Shown here: in pieces, positions 1 through 13,162 of the stretch
How positions within the stretch are numbered: the stretch's first letter is position 1
Layout: each line of letters opens with the position of its first letter
NCBI GenBank assembly: GCA_019925095.2
Contig: CM034415.1
Location: forward strand, 5,737,001-5,801,000
Reading direction: 5' to 3'
Length of the DNA stretch: 64,000 bases
Source of the DNA: Dendrolimus kikuchii
Lineage: Eukaryota; Arthropoda; Insecta; Lepidoptera; Lasiocampidae
The notes under the pieces: model-generated
The model's input: the letters and a program-made list of their open reading frames with translations, nothing else
Told to the model about the DNA's origin: nothing
The model's database searches: none
Program-made: the position numbers and the translations under genes

Positions 1-826
1 TTGTTGTAACGCTATTGGATTGTACGATACCGAGTACTCTTGAAATTTCTATTTCGAGGACTCAAATATGGGTCGTCACCAAGACGCCAACAATCGTGAC
101 GTCAGCATTACTGCCGTCACACTTTTATAAACACTACGGTGGTTCCTCCTCCGTTAAGCAAATTATTGTTCTTATTATATACCTATACCAATTTGAATTG
201 AGTTAAAAATACAATTGTTATCATGTTTGAACTAATAATGATTTATGGATTATGGATCAATGGACCAATAAATGAGCAACTATTTAAAAATTGAAAATAT
301 TTTATTTGCTATTAACCGCGACTTCGTCCACGGTTGACTTGAAATTCCCGCGGAATTCCCGGGTCAAAGTACCGCAGTATTTAAAAGAGAATGTAAAATA
401 TTGTTTTAATGAAAACTGTGTCGGAGTAAACTAGTTTTTATGCTCGAGATGATTTGGCGCACGAGCGCAGCGAGAGCGCTAATAATTCGAGTGCCTTGAT
501 AGGTCTTTCACCCTAGGTTAACACTTTCAATATGAGGAAAGTAAATAAGAACTGATGAGTTAAATAAACAATAACTTCTCTAATAAAATCAGGCGTTAAA
601 TCCATATTTAAATCGGATGAAACGTCATCACGTACGTCACATATGAAATATCTAGTTTTTTTTTCTGTGGCATTCTACCAGCCAGTATTTCTTTTGTCAC
701 TGATGATAGTTAATATTTAGCTCAAATTTATGTAAATTAAATAATAATCTAGTGAAAAGAATTTATAAGTATAAAATGATGTTACAAAATTGTTGATATT
801 TTTTAATGACAATTTATTCTAATTGG
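1..826. other. Intron or upstream sequence of copy A, no gene seen
   Basis: AT-rich. From about 311 it matches 34657-35130 of unit B. The shared stretch begins with a motif (ACCGCGACTTCGTCCAC) that also opens repeats near 22621 and 38505, so it is probably an old transposon present before the duplication. 1-310 has no partner in unit B. Confidence 0.5.
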
Positions 827-1046
827 AAAACAACCCACAGTCAGGTGGTAGGGTACCACCCCTGGTCTAGAGTATGCCGCCTTAACAACCTTGAGTTATG
901 TTCCGGCATTAGTGGCCAGGTTCCAGTCTTACTTCAACATATTGGTACCACCTTTGGTGTTGTTATGAATGTCCATAGGAGAAGGTAACCGCTTTGCATC
1001 AGATGAGCCGTCTACCTATCTGCTGAACTCGTGCAATAAAAAAAAC
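827..1046 (+). mobile_element. SINE-like element of the 300-bp family, degraded
   Basis: Matches the family at 55868-56175 from CAACCCACAG to CTGCAATAAAA, with the first 60 bases missing. A shorter relic sits at the same place in unit B (35140-35252), so the insertion predates the duplication. Confidence 0.75.
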
Positions 1047-1140
1047 TGAGCGTGACGATCATGCGGTTATGTGCCTTTTCCCTATACCAACAGTGGTCAA
1101 TGTGCCTAGAGTTTTCACTTCAAAAATTATTATTTTTCAG

Positions 1141-1321
1141 TGTCCCTTTCCGTTGTGATGACGGCATGGAAATACCTTACCATGAACGCTGCGATGGGAA
1201 AGTAAACTGCCAGGATACCTCCGATGAAACGTTGAAGACTTGTGCTGACATGAGCTGCCTTTCTTACTACTTCCAGTGCGCTTACGGCGCATGCGTCGAT
1301 CACGGTGCGGAGTGCAATGGG
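1141..1321 (+). CDS. modSP: modSP copy A exon: LDLa domain and first half of the next LDLa
   Basis: The exon follows an AG at 1139-1140 and ends at GTAGGT. One base completes a codon from an exon outside the window. It encodes FRCDDG...[16 protein letters not shown]...KTC, a full LDLa with the acidic Ca-binding SDE motif, then the start of a second LDLa ([22 protein letters not shown]). It differs from copy B at three of about 60 residues. Confidence 0.9.
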
Positions 1322-4300
1322 GTAGGTATATTCTATTTTCAAATCGCTCCTATAAATTTTTTATTATAGTTCGGCCATTCTATAAAGCCATAGGTATATT
1401 TGGCATCTATCAAACTGATCTCAGTAGTTACGGGAACAGTAACTATCGATGACGATACAATTAGAAATGGAAATCGATATTGGAAGACACACATACCGAA
1501 TCGATTCAAATAAATCGATTTCCCTGTTGTTGTCCTTTTAATCTTTAAAATGTTGACAATACATGATTTAATTACGCTTTATGTTTAAACTTTTCAATTA
1601 GACATCAATCTACAGGTGACGTCACTAATATTTTAGGAAAAAAGTGTTGACAAGCATAACGTTGTTATGTGTTACTTTAAAAAAAGATAAAAACTATGTA
1701 AAAATAGAAGTCACTACTTTTATAGGTCATATACTCTCTACAAACACAAAATAAAAACAACACATTAGAATGTATAAATTTATAAGATTTATTTAAAGCA
1801 AGAATCCTACCATTCCCACCATATATTTTTTTTTGAGGTGGTGGAAAATGCTTAACCGATTTACGCACAAACTGGGCCGTTGCTAGGGGAACGACACGCG
1901 TCGGTCGGGGGCGATAACACTGCAGCAATAGTATGCTCTTGGCAGTGCTCCGTCCGCGATCGACGTCACAGAATAGTGTGGAAGACTCCGAGTGTTGCTA
2001 CAGGAGCGAGCAACCCCAATACCCACTAAAAACCCCCTCCTCCCTATCGACCCTGCGCTTTTGTTTGTGTTGGAAAGGCTGAGATTTAGAACATAGTTAC
2101 GCCCAGTCGATCCAGCGCAATAAAGTGCCTGGAGTGTGTCCTGGGAGAACACACCCCACTTCGTTGTGCGGGGGTAGAAGGTCCTTTGCTCTCCTAGCAA
2201 GCTAAAGGACCCCGCGGTAAACAGAACCTAACTCAGGGAGGGAAGTAATGCGCGTACCTGCCTCTCCGGGTGCCAGCTGAAGGCCGGCGACCTCGAGAAG
2301 ACGCATTAGCACGCGCTGCAGGACTTCTCTCCTTATACCATTCCCACCATATACCCCATCCACTTGCAACCCATGATCACCAACCCAATTTCCACCCTAC
2401 TCCAACACTTACCCTACTCCTATACACCCTACCTCAACACACCCTTAGTAGTAACAAACTTTAGTTTACACAATAGAGAAGTAGTATCAAAAAGATAGGA
2501 AAAAATTGAAATCTATAAATAGCAATAAATAAAATTAAAAAAGTAGTAGACCTGGGCATATTTTGTTCGCCCGGGCTAAGAAGGAGAATAAAAAAAAGAA
2601 CAATGTTTGAAAGTTGCACCCGTGACTGAAAAATTGAGAGGAAGAAGACTAAGACGTGCATGACAAGAGTTATGAATGTCAAAGAAGCAAATGAGGTGTG
2701 TAAAAATGGGCCTAAATGGCGCTCTGTTGTTCGTGCCTACCCCGCAAGGGAACTGGCGTGAAGTTATGTATGTATGTAAGAAGACTAAGTTGGTATGGGC
2801 ATATAATGAGGAGGGATGAAAGTCACGAGACGACAACAATGTTAAACTACAAGATGGATGGGTACAGATGTAAAGGTAGACCAAAAAAAGATGGATGGAT
2901 TGTGTGAAGGGTGATGATTTGTGGTGTGGCAGAAGATGTAAGTCAGAATAGAGGAGTGTGGAAGAAAAAGACATAATACTTTCTTAAGTTTTCGCGACTT
3001 GTATACATAATAAAACTACGTTTTAACGGTTTTAAGCGCGGTAATTTTATTTGATTTTGGGTTTTCCGACGTTTCGGCCACTTTTCAGTGGCCGTGATCA
3101 CGGAAGACAAAGATGTCAAGTGTCAACGAGTATTGTTAAAGTTTTATTTAGCCTACCGCCAACTTGTTAATTTTAATTTTGTTTATGGTTATTATTTACT
3201 CTATGGGAGCCTAATCTAATTTACTACCGCTTCGCAACATGTTATGGCTTGAAGAGAAGAAGCGGCGCAAAAAAATCTTCAGCAAACATGCCTAGCTCTA
3301 ATAATTTTATACATACATACATAACTTCACGCCAGTTCCCTTGCGGGGTAGGCACGAACAACAGAGTGCCATTTAGGCTTATTCTTACACACCTCATTTG
3401 CCTCTTTGACATTCATAACTCTTGTCATGCAAGCTCGTCTGTTCTTAAGGCTCCTGACATCACCTTCTGCTAGTACACGATCAATTTGATCATGGAAGGT
3501 GTGTCGTGGCCTTCCACGACTTCTGCATCCATCCACTTTTGCATTGTATATCTGTTTAGTCATTCTTTCATCATGCATTCTTTCCACATGCCCGAACCAC
3601 CGGAGCATTCCTTTCCTAGGATAGCTAACATTTGGACCCGGTAGGTGGCGCTGGAATCGGGTTTTAGAATTTTACATTAAATTGAAATACCTAAAAAAAA
3701 GGGCGGCAAAATTGTCTTCCGCCCCGGGCGGTCGTCATCCACGCTACGCTGCTGGGTGTAATAGTTTGATGCAATAAATAAATTTAAAAAATAAATAAAG
3801 TCCAGTCGTGTGTCGGGGCGGACACAATTTTTTTTACTAGAATTATTAATTTACATACAAAAACACTTATGAAATTACTTATATAGACTTATAATTATAC
3901 GAAAATCATCAGATGAACAAAATAGATAGAAAGAGCTCCGAGTGAGATTCAGAGTGAATATCCCACTAAATTAAGCATCGTTAGGAATAGGAAGCCGATC
4001 GCGTCACAGTGCATTACGAGGACTTAATATTAAATAGTCGACTTGATACGGATAAAGGTGGAATAGTTTCCAGTGGATACATTACTATTAACTACACCGA
4101 CGCAAACCATGTGTGTGTATAGTTTACGCACACAAGTTTAACAAAAACGTTTCACTTCTTTTGACGGTTTTGTTCACCGTCTATACTTTTATTCGCATGT
4201 CTCAGATCAAAACCCTCAAATTGATTAATTTCAGGTCAAGGATTGCTATGACAACTCTGACGAATCAGATGAACTTTGCAATCGTTTGTCAGCTAGAACT

Positions 4301-7300
4301 ACCCCGGTTGCTGTCAAAACTACTAGTAGAACACTTGTTAGTAATACCGGTGCTAGTACGTCAGGTAGTATTGCTGTTTCTACCACCCATGGATCTACTA
4401 TCACTACTCCTTCTGTCATTATTTCTACGTCTACTGCTTCTACCAGCACAAAAACTGAAGTTACAGTTAAGTAAGTAAACGTCTATTTTTGTCTAATTTG
4501 ATACATTACACCAGAGGTTACCTTCTCCAAATTATTTGGAGTAGGTAGAATAGGTCTTTACCACAGAAATAATATCTAGATCTACTCTAATAATATCTAG
4601 ACATTATTTTTGTGGTCTTTACCTTCCATATTCTTCTATTCCGAGATACGTCCTCTATCACACCACAAATCATGTCTTCGATTACACAATCTATCCATCT
4701 CTGTTTTCGTCTACCTTTATATTTATACATATCATTCTTCCAGTTTAACATTACATAAGGATGTTACGCGAATATTTCAGGTGCAAACTAAACTAAACTA
4801 CGAGAAAATAATGTTATACATGTCAACAATTTCAGGAATAAATCAAGAATGTGTAAACTACCCCCATATCCCAAACATGGTACATACGTCTTTGTCAACC
4901 ATGTGGCCAACGTTACAGACAATACAGAAGTTAAACCTGGGATGGAATACGAGTTCTTTTACATAACCATCAATTGTAATGAAGGTTATGGAGTGATTGG
5001 GAACAAGGAACTTATCTGCTTTAATGGAGAGTTCTTCAAGCAAAAGACAGTTCCAAAGTGTACTAGTGAGTATCTTAACAAAATGTAAGTAAGGGACAAA
5101 GAATATCCAGCCACTCTAGACAAGTGGTTTTAGAAATAAACGAATAGAATAGAAAATGTATGGGAATGACATATTTTCGAAGAATTTTGGCATTTTAACA
5201 TATTCTGAGAAGCTGACGATGTATATTAATCAACCGGAACCCGTATTTTAATTTTTTTATCATAATAAAAACGATTTAAATATATGTAAACATTGAGGGC
5301 AACACGATGACAGATCTAAAAAGTTTATTCTTTAAACTACACTGTGGTTCTCGTGTCGGTTTGTGCTGCCACCTATAGTTCGTTCCTAGTTCGTGCAGAT
5401 TTAATAATAATGATTCCAGAATTCTGCAAGACACAAAGAGAAGAAGGCATGACTTACCGTTGCAGCAGAAAAGGCAGAAGAGGAAAGTGCGTAGACTTTG
5501 AACCACCTGGGACGATAGCGGAAGTAGATTGTACTAAGCCCGTGTATTATTTACCAATAGGAAGTGCTACACAACTGATCTGTTTGCGGGATGGATCTTG
5601 GGACAATCAGGCGATTTGTTTAGTAGGCAAGTATTTGTAGGACAACGTAACAAGTCTATAAAATTAGATAAGTGCGTTTCAGTTCACACAAATTGAAAGA
5701 CTCCATAGACGAAAATAATTTTTTTAACAAACCGATTTCAAGCTATAAGCAAAAAATTCATGTTTTCTACATGTAGAAGTCAGGGTGGTAAGGGGTCTAC
5801 GACTAACAGTACGCAGTACCCCCTGCCGTCAGCAAACGAGGTTCTGGCGGCCGAACGATGGCGGTATAACAATCGCAAGAAAGCCGGCCTAGAGAAATTA
5901 CCTGGTCGGAGACGAACCACAGCGTCTCCGACGCAAATAGACCGGCACTGCGGTTACCAACTCGCATGCCAAGCGTGGTAACTATGACATTTAACTCCCA
6001 ATGAAAAAGCACCACAGAAAACGGCCCTCAGTTCACGGTGACTCCCTATTCCCGGCTACGACAGCGGTCGCGGTAACGGCGGGGTGGAGGGTGCTAACAG
6101 TCTCCGGGGTACGGAAGGCTGCCAACTCCTGAAATTGATCTTGGTGACGTATAACGGACGGACGATTAGGCTGGATAGTCACCTCACTGAACTGGAAGTA
6201 GAGCTAAGTCGTATTAACTGGCACATCTTAGGGTTATCAGAAGTCCGAAGAGAGGGTGAGGATACGGTAACCCTAGAGTCTGGCCACTTACTCTACTTCC
6301 GGGAAGGTGACAGGGCCTCCCAGGGTGGTGTCGGTTTTCTCGTGAGCAAGACCCTCGTTAACAACGTTGTGGAAGTCAGCAGTGTGTCGAACAGGGTAGA
6401 GTACCTAGTACTGAAACTTACCAACAGGTATTCCCTGAAGGTTGTACGCCGACCTCGGCACACTCTGACGAAGAGGTTGAGGCCATGTATGACGACATTA
6501 CTAAAGCCATACATGGAACAATCTCCGCATACTACAACGTTATTATGGGAGACTTTAATGCCAAGGTACAAGAATGCGACGAACCGATAATCGGACCTTA
6601 TGGATTAAGGCTGCCGAAGAGCAGGGCTCTTCTAGATAAATTCCTTCCTACAAAAAGAAGCCCCAGAGGAGGTGGACCTGGCAGAGCTCGAAACTGTGAC
6701 GAGGAATGAGATAGACTTTATAATGGCGGATAAGAAGCATATATTTAGAAATGTCTCAGTGGTCAACAGGTTCAATACCGGTAGCGACCACCGACTTGTA
6801 CGAGGCACTCTAAATATTAATTTTAAGGCTGAAAGACTCTACCTGGTGAAATCTACTCTCTGACCCACACAGCCCCAAATGATGCACGGGTCCGAACAGT
6901 TCCAACTGGAACTTCACAATCGGTTCGAATCGCTGGAAACCACAGGCGATGTTGACGAGATAACCGACAACGTGGTGAAGACGTTGCAGGATTTGGGTTG
7001 CAGGTATTTTCTGCCTTTACGAAGAAACAGACAGTCCAAACTTTCTACCAAAACTCTGGATCTCGTAAAGACAAGACGTGAAATGCCACCTGCTGTGTTT
7101 TCCTCCCCAGAGCATCGGGCCCTCTCCAAGAAAATAAGAAAACTTGTAAGGCAGAACTTCCGCTGCTCTAATACGTGCGCCATTGAGGCCATCATAGAGC
7201 AGAACAGGGGGTCCAAAGTTTTCTGAAGAAGTTTGGGGAGGAGCCACAATGCAAAGCTGAGGACAGCGGATGGCAGAGAGCTTACGTCTCGCTCTTAGAT

Positions 7301-10300
7301 CTTGACGAAAGCAGAAAAGTTCTACGGTCTACTGTATTCTTCGCGGGCGAAGAAGCCTGCGACGCAAAGCAACGAAGATCCACGTGCGCCACTCACGCGC
7401 CATTATACGGAAGACATCCCGGAGGTCGACGTGGACGAGATTAGTACGGCTCTCGGGCAACTTAAAAATGGCAGGGCTGCCGGTGATGACAGAGTACAAC
7501 TGAGTTCCTTAAAGCAGGAGGAATGCCAATCCTCAAGGCCACTGTACCAAAAGCGTGGACCAAGAGTGTGGTGGTCTTGTTATTCAATAAGGGTGATAAG
7601 ACTCTCTTGAAAAACAATAGGCCAATCTCACTCTTGAGCCACGTCCATAAATTATTTGCGAGGGTATCACGAATCGTCTCGCCAGAAGACTTGATGAGTT
7701 CCAACCACCGGAGCAGGCTGGGTTTCGAAATGGCTACAGCACCGTAGACCACATCCATACTGTTCGGCAGATTATACAAAAGACCGAAGAGTATAATCAG
7801 CCGCTGTATATGGCTTTCGTGGACTACGAGAAAGCCTTCGACTCCATTGAAACTTGGGCTCTTCTAGACTCTTTGCAAAGATGCCGTATTGATTGGCGAT
7901 ACGTTGCCCGCCGCCGCCAGATGCCGACGCCGCAACGATGGCCGTCCAGATACAGGACCGAAGGGTGAAGCCGTCGGGGGGTGAGACAGGGGGATGTGAT
8001 TTCCCCAAACTGTTCACCAACACGATGGAGGATGTCTTCAAAACTCTGGAAGTTGTGTAGTAATATGTCCTGGACCTTGGACAGAAAATACAGGTAGGCA
8101 GGCACAACTTCGAGGAGGAAGCTACTAGGAGGAATCAGTTGGGCTGGGCAGCATTCGGTAAGCTTCGTCAAGTTTTCTAGTTGATCATTCCGCAATGCTT
8201 GAAGACAAGTCTTCGAGCAGTGCGTCCTCCTAGTCCTGACCTACGGAGCCGAGATACGGCCACTGATGGCAGGATTGGTCCACAAGTTCCAAGTCGCTCA
8301 ACGAGCTATGGAGTGAGTTATGTTGGGTGATTTTCTTATGGATAAAATTGGAAATGAGGATATCCGTAAGATATCCAATGTAGCCGACATAGCTCCCATA
8401 ATTAGCAAGTTGAAGTGGCAGTGGGCGGGTCACGTCTGTCGCAGGACCGATGGCCGATAGACCAGACGAGTCCTGGAGTGGAGACCGCGTCTATGTAGTG
8501 TCGGAATAAATGTAGTGTCGGACGCCCTCCAGCCCGATGGACCGACGACCTGTGCAAGGTAACGCCGGTAGGCGCTGGATGAGGAAATCAGAGGACAGGG
8601 ATGAGTGGCGCCGTCTTGGGGAGGCCTACGTACAGCAGTGGACTGCGAATGGTTGACGACGACGGTAGAAGTCAGTGAATTTAGCAATTTTATTGTTGTT
8701 TTTTATGTTTTACTTGACAACAACATCAAGATTTTGTGGGAAATATTTATTTTTTGCTTTTTAGTTTGAAGTTGAGTTAACACACACATGGACGCGCGCA
8801 CGCACCCAAACACACACACACACACACACAGACGCACCCCAGTCGCACAATAGGTATTTAATTATGTGTTAATCGTTGTGTGAGAAATTTCATCTTCTAT
8901 TCTAATTCCAGAATGCGGTAAGGTAGCTTCATCGGCAAAACAACTCATGATTAATGGAAGTATTACTAAGCATGGCGACTTCCCTTGGCATGCAGCTATA
9001 TACAGAAAAGAAGAGGACTTGATAAGCAAGAATCAAATCTGCGGGGGTACACTTATAAGTCGGGATGTAGTTGTATCAGGTACCTAAGAACTGCATGGAA
9101 GCAAACTTTAAACTTTCCTTTTCGCTACTTAAAGGTAGTTGTCTTCTTTGAAGATCAGCGTGTAAGCTTCCCACTCATACAACAAGACGAGCCGTATGAC
9201 ATACATCAGGATAGGACGATATTAATATTACTCAGTTTTATATGTGAGCGCGGGGGTACGTATTTAGGATTGGAAGAGAACGCCAGTTTTTTACTAAACG
9301 CTTTTATTAACTTACGCAGCCGTACGTGATTCCTCTCCGCAGGGTTGTACCTACATGCACAACTAACGACGCACTGTTTCGACGTTGAGTTGTCTTACTC
9401 ACAATACCGTCGCCGATATGGCGTAGACCACCTCCTGCTGCTGCAGTGCTTACCTCCGAATTTACCACGCGTAGCTCGCTTCTGGATCTTCTCTTACACT
9501 ACGACTACGCAACACTCCTTCACTGAACTGCCCACTAAACTTCTCACTAAATTCACCACTAATCTCTTCACTGTCTTCTATTAAACTTCTCTTCCAACTC
9601 TTTCGTATCGCACTTGTCGCTTCACTGACTCGAACTAAACTCAACTCTAAACTGCCAGGTATGCGCGCCTTACGCTGCTTATATGTACCTGGAAGAATCT
9701 TCTGGAAACCATAATTTCGATTTTCTTTTCCGTATTCTTTTATTTACTATCTCTTCCTTTCTAAACATCTATCTATTTCTGTCATTTCCTTCCCGAACCT
9801 TCTATTTCAGAACTTTCGTTTATCATCTATCCCTTTCTAACATCTATCTGTCTCTGTCTTTTCCTTTCCGAACTTCCTATTCTAGAACTTTCGTTCATCG
9901 TTTATCCCTTTCTGAAATGTATCCGTCTTTGTCTTTTCCTTCCAGAATCTTCTAACTTTTTCTAAAAGTCTTGAGACCGGCTTACGCTGCCAGAAAGTTC
10001 TACCCTCGGTCGCCACAATACCTTTGCCAAGAATAGCGTTGTACTATATTCGCATATCACTCGGCATAGGAATGACACGGGACATTTAAAACAAAGGCCG
10101 CTTTCCATATGAGGCTCACAACGACCACTCTCACGACAGCCACTTTTCCCGTTCCACTTGTTGTTCAGTTGTTGTTGTTGCGTTCTGGACGAAACACTAA
10201 TTAGACGAACTAATTTTAAGACGATTGGTAGCATATAATGACCAATTGCTATTTAGACGAATTGATTCACTTACATCTTAGACGAAATGATACTAACCCG

Positions 10301-13112
10301 TCCAATTTATCTGTCAATTTAGTTATGTTAATATGAATATTCCCCTTCATGAACATTAATATGTGGAAGTTCTCGTCTGAAAACGAGGCTCCTCTCGACT
10401 GTAGTATATATATCCTTGCCCGTGGAGAAAAGACGTTCAACTGCAGCGCTTGAGGGTGTAGCAGTATATTTAATAAACAGATTTGCGAATATCTGTTCCC
10501 CGAGGAATGCCGCATCATTTAACGAGTCTTTCGACTTTATGTCTAGCTACATTTTGACGAGACTTTGAACTTTGCTCTTTAAAGATTTGTTGTTGGATTA
10601 ATAATTAACGGACCTTGAGAAATTTTACGGAAGTTAACGAGTCCGTTAGCATATTTTTAAGTTAACTTAAAAGTTAATCCGTTACTCGAAATGTTAACTT
10701 CGTTAATTAACGATTAACGTTAATCCGTTAATCGTTAATTAACGAAGTTAATGCCCAGCTATGTATATTAATATGTATTTATTGTATACACAATAAACTA
10801 CCCAAAAGAATAACAGACTCACCATAAATTAATTAATAAGTAAATTCATTGCAAATATAACTTAAGTAGTGGTTAGTCAAGCCCACCTTTTATATTTGGG
10901 TTGGCGCTTTGTATTCCTACGTTTCCTCGCCTTTCCGCAAATCCGGACGCTGGATAGAGACAGGCGGCGCCACCTGTCGGCTAACCACGATTCATGCCAG
11001 CGGGCGGCCCAGTTTTTTTTTTTTTTTTGTTTTGAGGCGAGGGAAAATGCTTAACCGATTTACGCACAAACTGGGTCGTTGCTAGGGGAACGACACGTGT
11101 CGGTCGGAGGCGATAACACTGCAGCAATAGTATGCTCTTGGCGGTGCTCCGTCCGCGATCGACGTCACAGAATAGTGTGGAAGACTCCGAGTGTTGCTAC
11201 ACGAGCGAGCAACCCCAATACCCACTAAAAACCCCCTCCTCCCTGTCGACCCTGCGCTTTTGTTTGTGTTGGAAAGGCTGAGATTTAGAACATAGTTACG
11301 CCCAGTCGATCCAGCGCAATAAAGTGCCTGGAGTGTGCCCTGGGAGAACACACCCCACTTCGTTGTGCGGGGGTAGAAGGTCCTTTGCTCTTCCTAGCAA
11401 GCTAAAGGCCCCCCGCGGTAAACGGAACAGCGAGCGGCCCAGTACGTCAACCGTAGACAGAGAAACCTATAGACACCGCTATAGCCAGGGCGTTCCATTA
11501 GTAACTCACAACGCCCAAAATACTCAGTTAGCCGTTCCACAAGGCGACCGTGATCGTTGTGGTCGTGGCGAAAACGTCACTAATGACGTCATCATTTTCG
11601 ATCACACGACGCCCACAACGACCCATGTCAAAAGGTGGGTCAAAGTGGGCGTTGACCACAGAGCATTAATTCTCTCTTGTCAATATGTTGACAAAGGCGC
11701 GATTTTCATATAAACCAATGACATTTGCGTAATGCGTATGACATTAACGACATCAACGCTCCATAACCCGTTCCACTAGCGTTTATGATTGTAACGTCCG
11801 CAAGTAAGTGAAATGGGAAAAATCGCGGTCGTGAACGTGGTCGTTGTGAGTTCCTAATGGAACGTAGCCAGCGTGTCGCAGTAAGGAGACAAAAAAATAC
11901 ATCACTATATTTAGGCTTACCGTGTGAGAAAAAATAACCCTAAATTTGTGATAATTAGAAATTAGTACGCAAGGAAGCCTGTAAAATGAACCTGACAAAT
12001 CGATTTTCATCGCTAGGTGGAGGTATGCTATGCGGAGGAGAAGACATGCTGCCTAACTCAAATTAATTGCGATGAGAGCTTGATAGTGACGATGGATGAT
12101 GATGAAGTGGTTCTAAATAACTGCCATTTCTTATGTGATAATAGGTTCTGGCTTTGTGGATAAATAATAGAACATGTTTATTTTTACATACATACACACA
12201 TAACATCACGCCAGTTCCCTTGCGGGATAGGCACGAACAACAGAGCGCCATTTAGGCTTATTCTTACACACCTCATTTACTTCTTTGACGTTCATAACTC
12301 TTGTCATGCACGCTCGTCTGTTCTTAAGGCTCCTGACATCACCTTCTGCTAGTACACGATCAATTTGATCATGGAAGGTGTGTCGTGGCCTTCCACGACT
12401 TCTGCATCCATCCACTTTTGCATTGTATATCTGTTATTGTATTATGTTTATTTTTAATTAGCTTTTATTGAGTTTACACGTTATTGTTCTTTAAATAAAA
12501 CAAGCTTCGTATGATTGTTTCTAATTTTTTGCTTAAGTTCAAATCCTTTTGTTGCGTGATGTACACGCAGTGCAAAATAGTGCATGGAAATTGTCAAAAA
12601 AATTCTGTACATTTTTGATGACGGTTTTGGTGTTCCATCTGATAAATTATCAGGTTCAGGAAAACTGCAACAAGCCATTAAATTTTTCAGATATATCATT
12701 AATACACGATGCAAAATACATATTAATATTTCCTACTAGCTGAGCCGGCAAACTTCGTACCGTCTCAGAATCAATAAGTAAAAAACATTGATTTCTGAAC
12801 GACGGGATGAACATCAAACGTTGGACATTCAAAACCAAAAAAAGTGAAAAAAAAACTTCACTTTTTTTAATTTGATTTGTGAATGACTTTTAATTGATTT
12901 CTAAACGACGGTACGAACATAAAATGTTTGACAGGTAGGAATCATTTCTAAGAGAAAGCGAAATTGTTGTTTTTACTATATTCCAAGCATTTTTTTTTCA
13001 TATTTACTCCCCTTTTAAACCTTTCCTGGACTTCTACAAATAATTCAAAACCAAAATTAGCCAACTCAGTCCAGCCGTCCTCGAGTTTTAGTGAGACTAA
13101 TGGACAGTATTT

Positions 13113-13162
<50 letters not shown>

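Larger units (their letters stand above)
9080..10993. other. Copy A intron, repeat debris without a gene
   Basis: Contains the 75-bp tandem repeat (9758-9962), a segment (10025-10110) that recurs at 44708-44790, and a perfect palindrome (10694-10751). The short ORFs here show no family motif and I see no exon. Confidence 0.5.

Noticed and set aside
4610..4966. 118-codon ORF spanning the Sushi exon in another frame
   Set aside because: The Sushi cysteines appear only in the frame beginning at the 4836 acceptor. The long ORF is a shadow.
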